Part shown: positions 23,114 to 30,324 of the stretch, one piece after another | Layout: the number at the start of each line of letters is the position of its first letter | Numbering within the stretch: the stretch's first letter is position 1 | Assembly: GCA_003157715.1 (NCBI GenBank) | Contig: PMKK01000196.1 | Coordinates: forward strand, 3,085-34,027 | Length of the DNA: 30,943 bases | Reading direction: 5' to 3' | DNA from: Actinomycetota bacterium | GTDB lineage: Bacteria > Actinomycetota > Thermoleophilia > UBA2241 | The notes under the pieces: model-generated | Told to the model about the DNA's origin: nothing | Databases searched by the model: none | The model's input: the letters and a program-made list of their open reading frames with translations, nothing else | Made by a program: the position numbers and the translations under genes

Positions 23114-24691
23114 TCACGTTCTCCCTGGAAGCGGCCGTTCATGGTCGGCTTCCGACCTCTCTTCTGCTTGACACGCAACGGCAGCGGGATCGTGCGCGGT
23201 GCGGCGGTCGGGCAGGAAGATCAGGGCGCAGGCCACCCCGGCGCAGGCGAACCCTACCGACACCCACAGGGCGGCATCCATACCGGAGACGAAGGCGCCC
23301 CGTACCTCATGGACGAGGGACCGCGAGGCGATCTTGCCGGCCACCGCAAGCCCGGCAAAGACGCTGCCGCGCAGTGCGGCAGCGGCGGCGACCGGGAGCC
23401 CGGAGAGATGGAGATGACTCTGGTAGACCGAGCTCAGGGCGCTGCCCAGGATGGCCGCACCGAAGGGGGCGCCGACTTTGTTGAGCGCCTGCATGACGCC
23501 TGACCCGATACCGGCCTTCTCCGCGGAGAGCTCGGAGAGGGCGGCCGAGGCGGTGGTGGCCAGGGTGATCCCTACGCCGACGCCGGCGAACGCCATCCAG
23601 CCCGCGATGAAGAGCTCGCTCGAGGCGAGGCTCGTTTGAGAGCCGAGCGCCAGCCCGCCGGCCAGCACGGCGAAGCCGAGCGCCGCGGTGAGCTTGGTGC
23701 CGAGCCGACGCGCCAGACGGTCGGCGGGCAGGGCCCCGACGAGCAGACCGACCACGAGCGGCAGCAGACGCAGGCCAGAGCCCTGTGCGCTCGCGCCGAG
23801 AACGGCCTGGAAGTACTGCGGCATGGTGAACATCACGCCGATCATGGCGAGCGTCATGATGGTCATGCAGACGACACCCCAGGTAAACGAGGCCGAGCGA
23901 AAGAGGGCGAGATCGACGAGCGGCTGGCCACCGGGCCGCCGCGAGAGCCGTCCCTCCCAAAAGAAGAAGGCAACTATGAGGGCGAGGCCCAGGGCGATGG
24001 CGGCCAGGCCACGGGGCGAGCCCCAGCCCAGCTGGCCGGCCTCGATCATGCCGTAGGTCAGCACGCCGAGCCCGCCGCTCGAGAGGGCTGCGCCGAGCCA
24101 GTCCAGTCGGGAACGCAGCGGCGCCCGTGACTCGGGCACGAGCGCGACCACGGCGACGAGGCCAACGGCGGCGACCGGCACGTTCAAAAGGAACACCCAG
24201 CCCCACCAGTAGTTCGTCAGCAGCCATCCCCCCAGAATGGGGCCGATGGGAAAGGCGAGGAAGTTCGCCGCCCCCCAGATGCCCACAGCGCGCGGGCGCT
24301 CCTCGGCAGAGAAGAGCACAGTCACAGCAGAGATCGCCATGACGATCACGCCGGCGCCGGCGAGCCCGAGCAGCAGGCGGCTGGCAAGAAACGCGGCCGC
24401 CGAGGTCGAAAGTGCACAAGCGGCCGAACCCATGCCGAAGAGCGCCAGCGAGCACAAAAGGACCTTCTTGCGCCCGAAGCGATCGCCGAGCCAGCCGGCC
24501 GGCAGCATGGCCGCGGCAAGCACGAGGGCATAGCCCGAGGAAAACCACTGCAAGTCGGACTCGGATGCCTTGAACGCGCCGGCCAAGGTGGGCAGGGCGA
24601 CGCTGAGGACTGTGACGTCGAGACCGACGGCCAGTACCGCGAGCGCGATCGCCCCCAGCGCCCACCAGCGGCGCGCACCGAACGTCTTCAA
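23114..24691 (-). CDS. MFS transporter, DHA2 (14-helix) drug exporter type
   Basis: 525 aa. A proton-driven multidrug-type exporter. Motif A, GWLGDRFGRKK, follows helix 2 and the chain has about 14 hydrophobic segments. The segment at about residues 20-45 (VGLDVTVLSVALPTLAGAF) is the DHA2 signature. The start is placed at the TTG at 24691 because a perfect AAAGGAGGT lies 7 nt upstream; frame-open sequence further upstream covers the operator and is not protein-like. It is divergent from a TetR gene across a 66-bp region holding a perfect 20-bp palindrome, the standard arrangement for a ligand-inducible efflux pump. Transported compound unknown. Confidence 0.93.
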   Translation of the reverse strand: MKTFGARRWWALGAIALAVLAVGLDVTVLSVALPTLAGAFKASESDLQWFSSGYALVLAAAMLPAGWLGDRFGRKKVLLCSLALFGMGSAACALSTSAAAFLASRLLLGLAGAGVIVMAISAVTVLFSAEERPRAVGIWGAANFLAFPIGPILGGWLLTNYWWGWVFLLNVPVAAVGLVAVVALVPESRAPLRSRLDWLGAALSSGGLGVLTYGMIEAGQLGWGSPRGLAAIALGLALIVAFFFWEGRLSRRPGGQPLVDLALFRSASFTWGVVCMTIMTLAMIGVMFTMPQYFQAVLGASAQGSGLRLLPLVVGLLVGALPADRLARRLGTKLTAALGFAVLAGGLALGSQTSLASSELFIAGWMAFAGVGVGITLATTASAALSELSAEKAGIGSGVMQALNKVGAPFGAAILGSALSSVYQSHLHLSGLPVAAAAALRGSVFAGLAVAGKIASRSLVHEVRGAFVSGMDAALWVSVGFACAGVACALIFLPDRRTAHDPAAVACQAEERSEADHERPLPGRT

Positions 24692-24715
24692 GGTCGTGAC
24701 CTCCTTTCCAAAGTA

Positions 24716-24735
24716 ACGGAACGGTACCGTTCCGT
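24716..24735. promoter_or_regulatory. Perfect 20-bp palindromic operator
   Basis: acggaacggtaccgttccgt is fully self-complementary. It lies between the exporter start (24691) and the regulator start (24758). It would cover the exporter's transcription start and the -35 region of the regulator, so one bound TetR could block both. Function is inferred from symmetry and position. Confidence 0.8.
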
Positions 24736-24744
24736 ATCTTCGTG

Positions 24745-24774
24745 TATCATACGTTGCGTGAGCACTGCGCACAA
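24745..24774. promoter_or_regulatory. Overlapping divergent promoters of exporter and TetR
   Basis: Rightward: TATCAT at 24745-24750, 7 nt before the GTG at 24758, implying a leaderless transcript. Leftward: TATGAT at 24751-24746 with TTGTGC at 24774-24769, spacer 17 bp. The two -10 boxes share five bases. Confidence 0.5.
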
Positions 24775-25441
24775 CCAGGTCGACGAAGCGCCTCGAGGCA
24801 GGCGAGGGGGCCGGCCGCTCGATTCCACGCGAGACGCGGCGATCATGCGAGCGGCTCTCGAGGGTCTGGGCGAGCTTGGCTACGACCGTCTCAGCATGGA
24901 CGAGATCGCCAGCCGCGCCCACGCCGGCAAAGGCGCTCTCTATCGACGCTGGCCCTCAAAGGCGGCGCTGGTCGTCGACGCCGTTAACGCGTGGCGCGAA
25001 GAGCAGACGCCGATGGCGGTTCCCGACACGGGTTCGCTGGCCGGGGACATCGAAGCGGTGTTCGCGGCGATCCCCGATTTCGACGAGTCTGCCAGACGCC
25101 AGATGAGCGTGTTCGTCGGCTTGGCGACCGCCGCCGCTCATGATGCCGATCTCAGTGCGACACTCGCCGACAACCTGCCCTTCCGGCGAGTGTTTCACGA
25201 AGTGCTGCAGCGCGCGGTGGGGCGAGGAGAGATCCCCGCCGAGCGCGACCTCGAGCTGTTGCCGGACGTCATGATGGGCCTGCACGTTTTGCAGATCTTG
25301 CTTGGCGAAAGTCCGGGCCGTGCCCACTTCCGCCGCGCGCTCGAGACCATCATCTATCCGCTCTTGACCGCGGGGGCCCCGCAGGAGCGCCGCCTCACCG
25401 CTCGACCCGCGCCGACCGACACGGCAGAATCCCTGGAGTGA
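24758..25441 (+). CDS. TetR-family transcriptional regulator (efflux module)
   Basis: 227 aa from the GTG at 24758, which has no ribosome-binding site and a TATCAT box 7 nt upstream. An Arg/Gly-rich tail precedes the DNA-binding domain: AIMRAALEGLGELGYDRLS (about residues 28-46) and MDEIASRAHAGKGALYRRW (47-65), then PSKAALV. The C-terminal part contains a TetR_C-type region with DLELLPDVMMGL near 166-177. It is divergent from the DHA2 exporter and overlaps the following methyltransferase gene by 4 nt (GTGA). It probably represses the exporter and its own operon through the palindrome at 24716-24735. Confidence 0.92.
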   Translation: MSTAHNQVDEAPRGRRGGRPLDSTRDAAIMRAALEGLGELGYDRLSMDEIASRAHAGKGALYRRWPSKAALVVDAVNAWREEQTPMAVPDTGSLAGDIEAVFAAIPDFDESARRQMSVFVGLATAAAHDADLSATLADNLPFRRVFHEVLQRAVGRGEIPAERDLELLPDVMMGLHVLQILLGESPGRAHFRRALETIIYPLLTAGAPQERRLTARPAPTDTAESLE

Positions 25442-26301
25442 GCGGCACCTCCGCACGGCGCTACGGCAAGGCATTCGATGAGGTGGCGGCAGACTACGAC
25501 CGCAGCCGCCCGACGTATCCCGACGAGCTCGTCGACCATGCCTGTCAGGTCGCGGGCATCGGGGGCGGCGATCGGGTGCTCGAGGTCGGGTGCGGCAGCG
25601 GTCAGCTGACGGGCAGTCTCGTCGCCCGGGGGCTTCACGTGACGGCGATCGAGCCAGGGGAGCACCTGCTATCGCTCGCCGAGCAGAAGCTTGAAGGCCC
25701 CGGGGAGGTGGAGTTCGTGAACGCGCGCTTCGAGGACGCGCGGCTTCCCCGCAAGCACTTCCGAGCCGTGTTCTCGGCAGCCGCGTTTCAGTGGCTCGAC
25801 CCCGAGGTCAGCTGGCAGAAAGCGGCTGACGCGCTCGTTGCGAGCGGGACACTCGCGCTCGTCCAGTACTGCGGGCTCCGGGAGGAGCGCGGCATCCGCG
25901 ATCAGGAAGCGCAGTTGTCCGTCCTGGCAAGGGTCGCACCGGAGATCGCCGCGGGTTGGCCGCGCTCCAGGGATCTCGCCACCATGTCCGCCGGGGTGAG
26001 ACAGCGCCGTGAGAACGTGTCTGAGGCGTGGGCGTGGATCGGCTGCCACGACGTGGCGCGAAGCCACGCCGGCCCCCTGTTTCGCAACGTGCAGATCGCG
26101 AGCGTGCCGACGCTCCTCGAACAGACCGCCGACGAGATCACTGCGCTGCTGCGCACGGCGTCGTTCTACCAGCGGCTTTCAGCGGACCAGCGCCAAGCCC
26201 TGCAGAGCGATTTCGTGGAGCTGCACGAGAGACTCGGTCGGCCGATCCGCTCGAGCACCGTCGCCGTCCTCGTCACGGCACAACGCACCGCCGAGGTCTA
26301 G
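25438..26301 (+). CDS. Class I SAM-dependent methyltransferase
   Basis: 287 aa. The N-terminal FDEVAADYDRSRPTYP segment (about 13-28) and motif I VLEVGCGSGQLT (47-58), with an acidic E72 at the end of strand 2, define a Methyltransf_11-type SAM domain. The SAAAFQWLDPE segment (about 113-123) is the usual motif IV region. The C-terminal 120 residues would shape the acceptor site. The start GTG at 25438 overlaps the TetR stop (GTGA), so it is expressed with the regulator. It could methylate a small molecule, perhaps the compound exported by the divergent pump; that is inference. The acceptor is unknown. Confidence 0.9.
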   Translation: MSGTSARRYGKAFDEVAADYDRSRPTYPDELVDHACQVAGIGGGDRVLEVGCGSGQLTGSLVARGLHVTAIEPGEHLLSLAEQKLEGPGEVEFVNARFEDARLPRKHFRAVFSAAAFQWLDPEVSWQKAADALVASGTLALVQYCGLREERGIRDQEAQLSVLARVAPEIAAGWPRSRDLATMSAGVRQRRENVSEAWAWIGCHDVARSHAGPLFRNVQIASVPTLLEQTADEITALLRTASFYQRLSADQRQALQSDFVELHERLGRPIRSSTVAVLVTAQRTAEV

Positions 26302-26315
26302 GCCACTCGAAGGGC

Positions 26316-26346
26316 CGAGCCGCAGCGGGAAGACCCGACCGGCTCG
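26316..26346. terminator. Candidate bidirectional terminator hairpin
   Basis: cgagccg (26316-26322) pairs with cggctcg (26340-26346), and the inner cggg/cccg pair continues the stem around a short aaga loop. It lies between the convergent methyltransferase gene (ends 26301) and membrane-protein gene (ends 26398). No T-run. Confidence 0.55.
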
Positions 26347-26397
26347 CGGGCGGGACCTGCCGACAGGCCGGCATCGTTGCGGGGCGACTTTCTCAGC

Positions 26398-27087
26398 TCA
26401 GACGGTCACGCGGCGGATCGTGGCGTACCCGCCGGCCAGCAGCACGACCGCGGCGGCGGCGAGCACACCCGTGAGCCCGGCGGCGCTAAGGGCAGTGAAG
26501 AAACGGCCGATGCCCTGCCAGGCGTGAGCCCGGGTCGCGACGAGCGCTCCGGCCAGCAGCACAACGGTCTGGCAGGCGGCGAAGGCCCACAGGCCGATCA
26601 CGTTCCAGCGCCGGTAGACGAGCCCGACCCAGATCCCGCCGACGAACAAGAGCGTCAGGACCACGACCGATGTCAGCCAGGTGAGATACCACGGCCCATT
26701 GAGGATGTACGGCACCTGGAAGAAGCCGATGGCCACCCCCCAGCCGCCCGTGACCCGCTCGATGACCTGCAGCATCGTAAGGACGAGGCCGTAGAAGGTG
26801 GCCAGGGTGACCCCCAGCAGGACGGTGCCGAGGTAGTAGGAGCGCCGGCTGAGACCGAGGCTGAGTCCCAAAGCCAGTGACCGGGTGATGCTCAGCAGGC
26901 CGCAGACGAAGAAGACGACGTAGATCGACGCCAGCCCGCCGACGTAGCGATGCGCGCTGTGCCCGGCGGGGATGAGGGCCAGGACGATCAGTTCGACGGT
27001 GAAGATGAACGATACGGTGACCCAGGGCATGACCACGTAACCCCGGTTGAGCAACTGATAACGGATGACGTTGACCCACGCGCTCAT
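26398..27087 (-). CDS. Membrane component of a GntR-linked ABC transporter
   Basis: 229 aa with six likely hydrophobic segments and short loops, beginning directly after an amphipathic N-terminus. No ABC-permease loop motif is obvious; it resembles the small membrane partners found in YtrA-type GntR-ABC operons of Gram-positive bacteria. The ATG at 27087 overlaps the ATPase stop by 4 nt (ATGA). With the ATPase it probably forms an exporter or a membrane-stress resistance module. Transported substrate unknown. Confidence 0.8.
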   Translation of the reverse strand: MSAWVNVIRYQLLNRGYVVMPWVTVSFIFTVELIVLALIPAGHSAHRYVGGLASIYVVFFVCGLLSITRSLALGLSLGLSRRSYYLGTVLLGVTLATFYGLVLTMLQVIERVTGGWGVAIGFFQVPYILNGPWYLTWLTSVVVLTLLFVGGIWVGLVYRRWNVIGLWAFAACQTVVLLAGALVATRAHAWQGIGRFFTALSAAGLTGVLAAAAVVLLAGGYATIRRVTV

Positions 27088-27980
27088 GCGCTCGTCCTCT
27101 CCTTGAGATCCTCTGCGGCATCGCCGGCGGCGTGGACCACCATCTCCTGCAGCGAGAGGGGCTTCAGGCTGAGCTGCAGCTCCTGAGCCCAGATCCGATC
27201 GTCGCTGTCGAGCATCCCGGCCACGACCACCGACTCCCGCGAGGCGACCCTGCGTCGACTCGAGATGGCGCGGCCGGCCACGAAAGCCTCTACGGCCGCG
27301 GCCGGGCCACTCACGGTCATCCTGCTGCCGCGCAGCTCGTCGGCGGCGGCGTCGAGCACGACGCGCCCACGGTCGATCATCACTACCCGCTCCAACAGGT
27401 CGGCGACCTCGTCGATCAGGTGAGTGGAGAGCAGCACGGTCCGCGGATACTGCGCGAAGTCGGCAAGCAGCCGGTCGTAGAAGCGGTGGCGGGCGACTGC
27501 GTCCAGGCCGGCGTAGGGCTCGTCGAAGAGAGTCACGTCGGCCCGTGCCGCCAGGCCGATCACGATGCCCAGCGCCGAACGCATGCCATGGGAGAGCTTC
27601 TTGATCGCGCGCTCGATCGGCAGGTCGAAATCCGCCAGCAGGGTCTCTGCCAGGTCGCCGCTCCAGCCGGGGTAGAACCAGGACGCCGCCCTGACGGCAT
27701 GGCGGACCTTGAAGTCAGGGTAGGCCTGGTTCTCGCGGATGAACACCATCCGGCGCAGGACGGCATCGTTCTCGATCGGATCGGCACCGAGGACTCGGAC
27801 GCTGCCGGCTGAAGGGAACTCCTGGGCGCCGATGATGCGCATGAGAGTGGTCTTGCCGGCGCCGTTGCGACCCAGTAGCCCGGTGATGGAGGCGCCTTCG
27901 ATGTCGAGGGTCACGTCGTCAAGGGCAAGCTGGTCACCGTAGCGGCGGCTCAGGCCTGTGACCGAGATCTGCGGGGTCAT
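27084..27980 (-). CDS. ABC transporter ATP-binding protein
   Basis: 298 aa ATPase. Walker A GRNGAGKT is at residues 37-44, the Q-loop Gln at about 85, Walker B TLFDE at 150-154 with catalytic E154, D-loop AGLD at 157-160 and the switch His187 in STHL. The signature motif reads LSHGM (129-133) rather than LSGGQ, a variation common in this exporter subgroup. About 100 residues follow the nucleotide-binding domain, as in YtrB/BcrA-type ATPases. It overlaps the GntR stop and the permease start by 4 nt each, giving a tight three-gene operon. It powers the membrane protein encoded next. Confidence 0.94.
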   Translation of the reverse strand: MTPQISVTGLSRRYGDQLALDDVTLDIEGASITGLLGRNGAGKTTLMRIIGAQEFPSAGSVRVLGADPIENDAVLRRMVFIRENQAYPDFKVRHAVRAASWFYPGWSGDLAETLLADFDLPIERAIKKLSHGMRSALGIVIGLAARADVTLFDEPYAGLDAVARHRFYDRLLADFAQYPRTVLLSTHLIDEVADLLERVVMIDRGRVVLDAAADELRGSRMTVSGPAAAVEAFVAGRAISSRRRVASRESVVVAGMLDSDDRIWAQELQLSLKPLSLQEMVVHAAGDAAEDLKERTSA

Positions 27981-28354
27981 ACCTTGATACCTCCCTTGGC
28001 AAAACTGGACTTTCGGATGAGCCCGACCAGCGCATCGGCGTCGATCCCGAGCCGCACGGCCTCGATGACCATCGGCTCGACGTAACGCTCGGCAAAACGC
28101 CTGCGCCGCGCGTCGAGCAGGCGATCACGGGCGCCGGTGCTCACGAACATGCCGATGCCGCGGCGCTTCTCCAGCAAGCCGTCGTCGATCAGCATGTTGA
28201 TGCCCTTGGCCGCGGTGGCCGGATTGATCCGGTAGTAGGCCGCGAGCTCGTTGCTCGACGGCACGCGCTCGCCCTCGGCCAGTGTGCCGCCCGCGATCTC
28301 GTCGGCGAGGTGCTCGGCGATCTGGGAGAAGAGCGGCGCTCCGTCATCGAGCAT
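27977..28354 (-). CDS. GntR-family regulator, YtrA subfamily
   Basis: 125 aa. The winged-helix domain (about residues 7-72) contains QIAEHLADEIAGGTLAEG, the RVPSSNELAAYYRINPATAAKG recognition region and the wing LLEKRRGIGMFV. The short helical tail of about 50 residues, with no ligand domain, is the YtrA type. The ATG at 28354 has ggggag about 8 nt upstream. Its stop overlaps the ATPase start (ATGA). A TTCATTACT/AGTAATGAA repeat 42 nt upstream is the likely operator. Such regulators usually repress their ABC operon and respond to cell-wall-active compounds; that response is not shown here. Confidence 0.93.
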   Translation of the reverse strand: MLDDGAPLFSQIAEHLADEIAGGTLAEGERVPSSNELAAYYRINPATAAKGINMLIDDGLLEKRRGIGMFVSTGARDRLLDARRRRFAERYVEPMVIEAVRLGIDADALVGLIRKSSFAKGGIKV

Positions 28355-28395
28355 GGTCCACTCCCCGGTCGCTCCTGGTTTGGCTCGTCCCTTGG

Positions 28396-28423
28396 TTCAT
28401 TACTGTAGTAATGTAGTAATGAA
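28396..28423. promoter_or_regulatory. Candidate GntR(YtrA) operator
   Basis: TTCATTACT (28396-28404) and AGTAATGAA (28415-28423) form a perfect 9-bp inverted repeat with a 10-bp centre. Overlapping direct repeats of GTAGTAATG run through it. It is strikingly AT-rich for this DNA and lies just upstream of the GntR gene. Confidence 0.65.
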
Positions 28424-28495
28424 GCACGCGTACGTCAAGGGGAGATGCAGACGTGAATTGGGCGTGCCTGGCGGTAGTTAGCGGGACGTGATTGT

Positions 28496-28644
28496 GCCGC
28501 ACTGTGCGGCTCTAGAGACGGTCTCCGTGTTTGGAGATGGTTCTTGACCAGACTCGGTGCTCGGATGCAGTCAGGCGCGTGGGGCCGTGTTGAGGCGTCT
28601 CGGCGGCAACATGTCGGCAGTTGAGCGGCAGCCGTGAGCGGCTG
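28496..28644. other. Hairpin-rich gap between GntR operon and propeller gene
   Basis: No gene is seen between 28424 and 28704. Two short symmetrical elements stand out: gccgcac-t-gtgcggc at 28496-28510, and CAGCCG-tgag-CGGCTG at 28629-28644. The second lies about 60 nt past the stop of the leftward propeller gene and may be its terminator. No T-run. Confidence 0.35.
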
Positions 28645-28704
28645 ACAACGACGGCACGCGGCGGCAAGCGGCACCCGGAAGGTTCGGCTCAGTCCGCTGG
28701 GCCT

Positions 28705-30264
28705 TCACTTCACGGTCAGGCGGTTGTGTGCCACGGTAGCTTGCGCATTGCCAGCCTGGTCGGTGGCGTAGACAAAGAAACGGTAGGTGCCGGCTCGCCA
28801 CGTGCGCGGTACCGTGAAGGTGGCGGCAAGCATCTTACCGAGCGACTTTCTGCCCAGCTTGACGGTCTTCACTACCTTGCCTGAGGAGTTCCTGATACTG
28901 AGTCTCACCGTCGCCGTGCCACCGTTCGGGCTTGCATCGGCCACCCTGTACTTGAGGGTTGCCGTCTTGCCGCGTCTCGCCTTGGCAGCACAGGGCGCGC
29001 TGGTCGTCGGTCGGCGCGTATCGATGTTGACAGCGAGCGTGCTGTCGAACTGCGCCAATCCGAAGCTGTCAGTGGCCGTATAGGAGAGTACGTGTTCCCC
29101 ATCATTGGCGTGGGTGCTGACATTGACGGGGATCGGCGCCTTCGTGCTCGCGCCGGAGACGGTAGATGAAGGTGCGCCGTCAAGACCGTAGGTGACGGAA
29201 GCAACGGGATTGGCTTTGGGAGACGCCGTCAGCGCAACACTCAAGGGATGGTTGTACCAGGCCCGATTGAGGACGCCGCTGGCGACCGTGAGGGGCGGGG
29301 CGATGCCGCCCGTCCGAGTGGCGAAGACCGAGCCATTCTCGCCGAACGCCCAGCCGTGAACGGCGTCTGGGACGCAGATGGCGTGCAGCCACTCTGTGGT
29401 TCCCGAGTCCTGAGGGTTCCAGTGAGCACCACCATCGGTCGTGGCCAAGATGGTGCCACCCTTGCCCACTGCCCAGCCGTGGAGGGCGTCGCTGAACGTG
29501 ACGCCGTCCAGCGGTTGGATCGTGCCGGAACTCTGCGGGCTCCAGTGAGCTCCGCCGTCGCTCGTGGCAAGGATCGTGCCAAGATCACCCACGATCCAGC
29601 CATTGGAGTCATCAGTGAAGAAGACACGGGCCAGTTCGACGGCAGTGCCGGGGTTCTGCGGGGTCCAGTGCGTGCCGCCGTCGCTGGTGGCAAGGATGGT
29701 GCCGTTGTCACCGACGACCCAGCCGTGTGTGGCATCGGGGAAAGAACCGCCGAACAGTGTCTGCGGCGTGCCCGACCTTTGCGCATCCCAGTGCGCGCCA
29801 CCGTCGACGGTGGCAAGGATGGTGCCGTTGAAACCGACGACCCAGCCGTGTGCGGCATCGGGGAAGGCGACCCAGTCAAGGTACCCAGAAGCTGCGCTCG
29901 AGTCCTGTGACGTCCACGTCGCACCGCCATCGCCGCTCGCGGCGATACCGTTAGTGCTCACTATCCAACCGTGGAGGACGTCGGGGAACGAGACTGCGTA
30001 CGCGTAGGCCGGACCGATGTTACTGTTCTGACTCCAATTGACGCCATCTGACGTGGTCGAGATCCAGCCCGTGGTATCCACCGCCCAACCATGCTGAGCG
30101 TCCGTGAAGAAAGCGCCCCTGAAGTCGCACCCCGATGGCAGCGACTGTTGGAGGACCCAGCTGCCATCGCCAGTGGAGACGAAAGCTCCCGCAGAGGAGC
30201 ACATCATGGCAAGCACAAGAAGGGCCATGATCAGAAAACAAACTATCAGCGGACTTCTCTTCAC
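28705..30264 (-). CDS. Secreted seven-bladed Ycf48/BNR-like propeller protein with C-terminal Ig-like region
   Basis: 519 aa from the GTG at 30264, with ggggga about 9 nt upstream. An N-terminal signal peptide (KRSP, then a hydrophobic stretch to about residue 27, ending SSAGA) predicts export. Seven repeats of about 41 residues follow, each with an HGW (one NGW) turn and, in the later ones, GTILATxDGGxHW, which fits a seven-bladed Ycf48/BNR-type propeller. The middle blades are nearly identical in DNA too, for example at 29691 and 29814 (123-bp period). Residues about 330-519 look like one or two Ig-like modules with DTRRPTT and a terminal YRFFVYATDQAGNAQ strand. A surface or secreted binding role is inferred. 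No anchoring motif is visible. Confidence 0.85.
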   Translation of the reverse strand: MKRSPLIVCFLIMALLVLAMMCSSAGAFVSTGDGSWVLQQSLPSGCDFRGAFFTDAQHGWAVDTTGWISTTSDGVNWSQNSNIGPAYAYAVSFPDVLHGWIVSTNGIAASGDGGATWTSQDSSAASGYLDWVAFPDAAHGWVVGFNGTILATVDGGAHWDAQRSGTPQTLFGGSFPDATHGWVVGDNGTILATSDGGTHWTPQNPGTAVELARVFFTDDSNGWIVGDLGTILATSDGGAHWSPQSSGTIQPLDGVTFSDALHGWAVGKGGTILATTDGGAHWNPQDSGTTEWLHAICVPDAVHGWAFGENGSVFATRTGGIAPPLTVASGVLNRAWYNHPLSVALTASPKANPVASVTYGLDGAPSSTVSGASTKAPIPVNVSTHANDGEHVLSYTATDSFGLAQFDSTLAVNIDTRRPTTSAPCAAKARRGKTATLKYRVADASPNGGTATVRLSIRNSSGKVVKTVKLGRKSLGKMLAATFTVPRTWRAGTYRFFVYATDQAGNAQATVAHNRLTVK

Positions 30265-30324
30265 GGCGACATCCCCCCAACCCCAGGGAGTACCTTCTCG
30301 GCGCCTCCCGATCGACCCCAGCAT

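Noticed and set aside
27084..27980. LSHGM signature in the ABC ATPase as evidence of an inactive enzyme
   Set aside because: Walker A, Walker B Glu, D-loop and switch His are intact, and signature variants of this kind are common in GntR-linked ABC ATPases.
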